Source: UBA5500 sp023622465 (GTDB taxonomy: Bacteria; Bacillota; UBA994; UBA5500). Taken from it: 16,975 nt of DNA. How positions within the stretch are numbered: the stretch's first letter is position 1; every line of letters starts with the position of its first letter. Positions 14,994 through 16,975 of this stretch are shown piece by piece. The stretch covers positions 1 to 16,975 of the forward strand of contig JAMNZE010000002.1 in the NCBI GenBank assembly GCA_023622465.1. Reading direction: 5' to 3'. A program made the translations under genes and the position numbers. Below the pieces are notes generated by a model, which searched no databases, was not told the DNA's origin, and worked only from the letters and a program-made list of their open reading frames with translations.

Positions 14994-16975
14994 GGTATGG
15001 CCTCCTGCCAAGCCTTCGCCGCTTCCGCCAGTTCCACATCAATGCGGGTGGTACCATTTACCCGCACCGTCAACCGCTGTCCGCCAACGGTACCCAGTAC
15101 CTGGGCCGGCACGCCGGCGACCTGAGCAGCTGCTAGGAAAACATCCTGCTTATTGGCAGCAACGGTGACCACGACGCGAGACTGGCTCTCGGCGAATAGC
15201 AGCACATCGGGACGGAGCGTAGATCCTAAGTCGATCTGGCAACCTGCCTGTCCGGCTATAGCTGCCTCTGCAATCGTAACGGCTAATCCACCTTCGGCAC
15301 AATCGTGGGCTGACCGTACTCGGGCTTGCCTAATTTGGTCCAACAGGAACTGCTGCAACCTAACCTCCGCAGTTAAATCTAAGCTGGGCGGGGCACCCAC
15401 ATCTTGACCATGCACCTGATGCAGATACTCACTGCCTCCTATTTCGGGCTTAGTTTCGCCCAGCAGAATTATCACATCTCCGGTCTCTTTAAAATCATGG
15501 GTCACCAACTGCTCCGCCTCCGGCAACAGGCCTACAATACCCACGGTGGGAGTAGGATAGATGGCTTGACCATTGGTTTCATTATAAAGGCTCACATTCC
15601 CTCCGGTAACCGGGGTCCCTAAAGCACGGCAGGCCTCCCCCATACCCCGCACCGCCTCTTGCAGCTGCCAGAAAATTTCTGGGCGCTCCGGACTGCCGAA
15701 GTTGAGACAGTTGGTAATAGCCAAGGGGTCCGCACCGCTGCAGACCAGGTTACGGGCCGCTTCGGCTACAGCAATCATGCCGCCCACGTAAGGATCTAAA
15801 TAGACGTAACGGCTATTACAGTCCACACTGACGGCCAACCCTTTGTTTGTTCCTGGCACTCGGGGGCAGTCGATATCCTCCAGTGCCAACTGCTGCACCC
15901 TATCCTGCCAAGCAGGTCGCTGGGCGGCCGCCTGGTAAACCGGCGCCTGATCGGTCAGGTGTTTGGCCACCACCTCGGCCACCACCCGTCCTCCTTCTTT
16001 TATACGGAAATAACCGTCGTCGGTAACCCGACCCACCACCGTAGCGTCCACACCCCACTTAGCACAAACGGCCTGCACGTCGGCCACCCGCTCTGGCTCT
16101 ACCACCACCAACATGCGCTCCTGGGTTTCCGAAAGCATGACCTCGTAAGCAGTCATATCGGGCTCCTGCTTCGGTATTAGGTCCACATCCAATTCCAAGC
16201 CCGTGTCGGCCCGGCTAGCCATCTCACTGCCAGAAGAAGTGAAGCCGGCGGCTCCTAGGTCCTGCATACCGACAATGATCCCCTGATCAATTAGCTCTAG
16301 ACAAGCTTCCATCAATCTTTTTTCTAGCTCTGGATTGCCTTTTTGCGTCGCCTCAGGCACTTCGTCGCCGGTCCCCGATAACTCATCGGAGGCAAAGGTG
16401 GCACCATGAATACCTTCTCGCCCAGTGGGGGCTCCCAACACCAAGACGGGATTGCCCACCCCGCTGGCCACGCCTTTAGCCAGCTCGTCATGGCCCACTA
16501 AGCCGACGCACATGGCATTAACGAGACAATTGCCACTGTAACTTTCGTGGAAATAGACTTCACCGGCTATGGTGGGTACCTCTAGGGTATTACCGTAGTC
16601 GGCCATGCCAGCCACGGCTCCCTGCAATAGATGGCGCTGATGTTCTTCCGTCAAGTCACCAAACCGCAAGGAGTTGGCGAGAGCGATGGGGCGGGCCCCC
16701 ATGGCAAAGACATCACGCACGATGCCGCCCACGCCGGTGGCGGCACCATGGTAGGGCTCCACCGCCGACGGATGGTTATGGCTCTCCATCTTGAAGACCA
16801 CCGCCTGACCGTCGCCTATATCCACCACACCCGCATTCTCCCCCGGCCCTACCAGAACGCGGGGGCCGGTGGTAGGAAAGGTTTTCAGCACCGGCTTAGA
16901 ATGCTTGTAACTACAATGTTCGGACCACATGGAAGCAAATAGGCCAAGCTCTAACCGATTGGGTTCGCGGCCCAT
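14975..16975 (-). CDS. purL: FGAM synthase subunit PurL (small type), N-terminus cut by window edge
   Basis: The visible 666 residues are most of the small-type PurL, which makes FGAM from FGAR with ATP and ammonia in a complex with PurQ and PurS. Visible are WSEHCSYKHSKPVLK near the cut end, GPGENAGVVDIGDG, KMESHNHPSAVEP, GATFASDEL, MQDLGAAGFTSSGSEMASR and HDCAEGGLAV near the C-terminus. Compared with the roughly 740-residue Bacillus protein, some 40-70 N-terminal residues appear to lie beyond position 16,975, so the ATG exactly at the window edge is probably an internal methionine (GREPNRLELG normally follows an upstream region). There is no fused PurQ glutaminase domain, so purQ and purS should be encoded elsewhere, probably just upstream. 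The 3' end overlaps purF by 19 bases. Confidence 0.97.
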   Translation of the reverse strand: MGREPNRLELGLFASMWSEHCSYKHSKPVLKTFPTTGPRVLVGPGENAGVVDIGDGQAVVFKMESHNHPSAVEPYHGAATGVGGIVRDVFAMGARPIALANSLRFGDLTEEHQRHLLQGAVAGMADYGNTLEVPTIAGEVYFHESYSGNCLVNAMCVGLVGHDELAKGVASGVGNPVLVLGAPTGREGIHGATFASDELSGTGDEVPEATQKGNPELEKRLMEACLELIDQGIIVGMQDLGAAGFTSSGSEMASRADTGLELDVDLIPKQEPDMTAYEVMLSETQERMLVVVEPERVADVQAVCAKWGVDATVVGRVTDDGYFRIKEGGRVVAEVVAKHLTDQAPVYQAAAQRPAWQDRVQQLALEDIDCPRVPGTNKGLAVSVDCNSRYVYLDPYVGGMIAVAEAARNLVCSGADPLAITNCLNFGSPERPEIFWQLQEAVRGMGEACRALGTPVTGGNVSLYNETNGQAIYPTPTVGIVGLLPEAEQLVTHDFKETGDVIILLGETKPEIGGSEYLHQVHGQDVGAPPSLDLTAEVRLQQFLLDQIRQARVRSAHDCAEGGLAVTIAEAAIAGQAGCQIDLGSTLRPDVLLFAESQSRVVVTVAANKQDVFLAAAQVAGVPAQVLGTVGGQRLTVRVNGTTRIDVELAEAAKAWQEAIPCLMQR

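Noticed and set aside
1..16975. CRISPR arrays, tRNA or rRNA genes, insertion sequences, prophage or purine riboswitch
   Set aside because: No regular repeats, cloverleaf-like RNA sequences, transposase frames or purine aptamer were seen. The operon leader that could carry a riboswitch lies beyond the right edge.

Overview
The window looks like chromosomal DNA of a spore-former-type Firmicute, probably anaerobic and of moderate GC. The pcrA-ligA order, the strong AGGAGG-type ribosome binding sites, a Bacillus-type [4Fe-4S] PurF with a cleavable propeptide, a close Spo0F-like receiver protein and a YedF protein (usual in anaerobes and selenium users) support this. No species can be named from the sequence alone. 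It is densely coding: no gene-free stretch exceeds 300 bases, and every complete gene reads through without a frameshift.

Right part (about 8,100-16,975, all minus strand): a tightly packed purine biosynthesis operon, transcribed right to left as purL (5' end cut by the window edge), purF, purM, purN, purH, purD. Starts and stops overlap or lie within a few bases, so translation is probably coupled. The six genes cover FGAR to FGAM (purL), PRPP to phosphoribosylamine (purF), AIR formation (purM), GAR formylation (purN), the last two steps to IMP (purH) and GAR synthesis (purD). dapF (lysine/peptidoglycan precursor) follows in the same direction after 99 bases.

Middle (about 6,280-8,110): yedF runs alone on the plus strand and converges on dapF at a 13-bp hairpin. 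Divergent from it, sharing an AT-rich promoter region with mirrored -10 hexamers, is a two-gene unit of a Spo0F-like single-domain response regulator and a FolT-like ECF transporter S component. A clear intrinsic terminator closes that unit.

Left part (1-6,275, minus strand): pcrA and ligA form a DNA-repair operon whose candidate promoter is overlapped by a near-perfect Bacillus-type LexA (SOS) box. Downstream of ligA, where many Firmicutes carry gatC-gatA-gatB, there is only a strong hairpin and then a divergent gatB-like gene, followed 23 bases later by a creatininase-family metal-dependent amidohydrolase that runs off the left edge. The orphan, divergent GatB paired with this hydrolase is the least ordinary part of the window. 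The rest is conserved housekeeping sequence.
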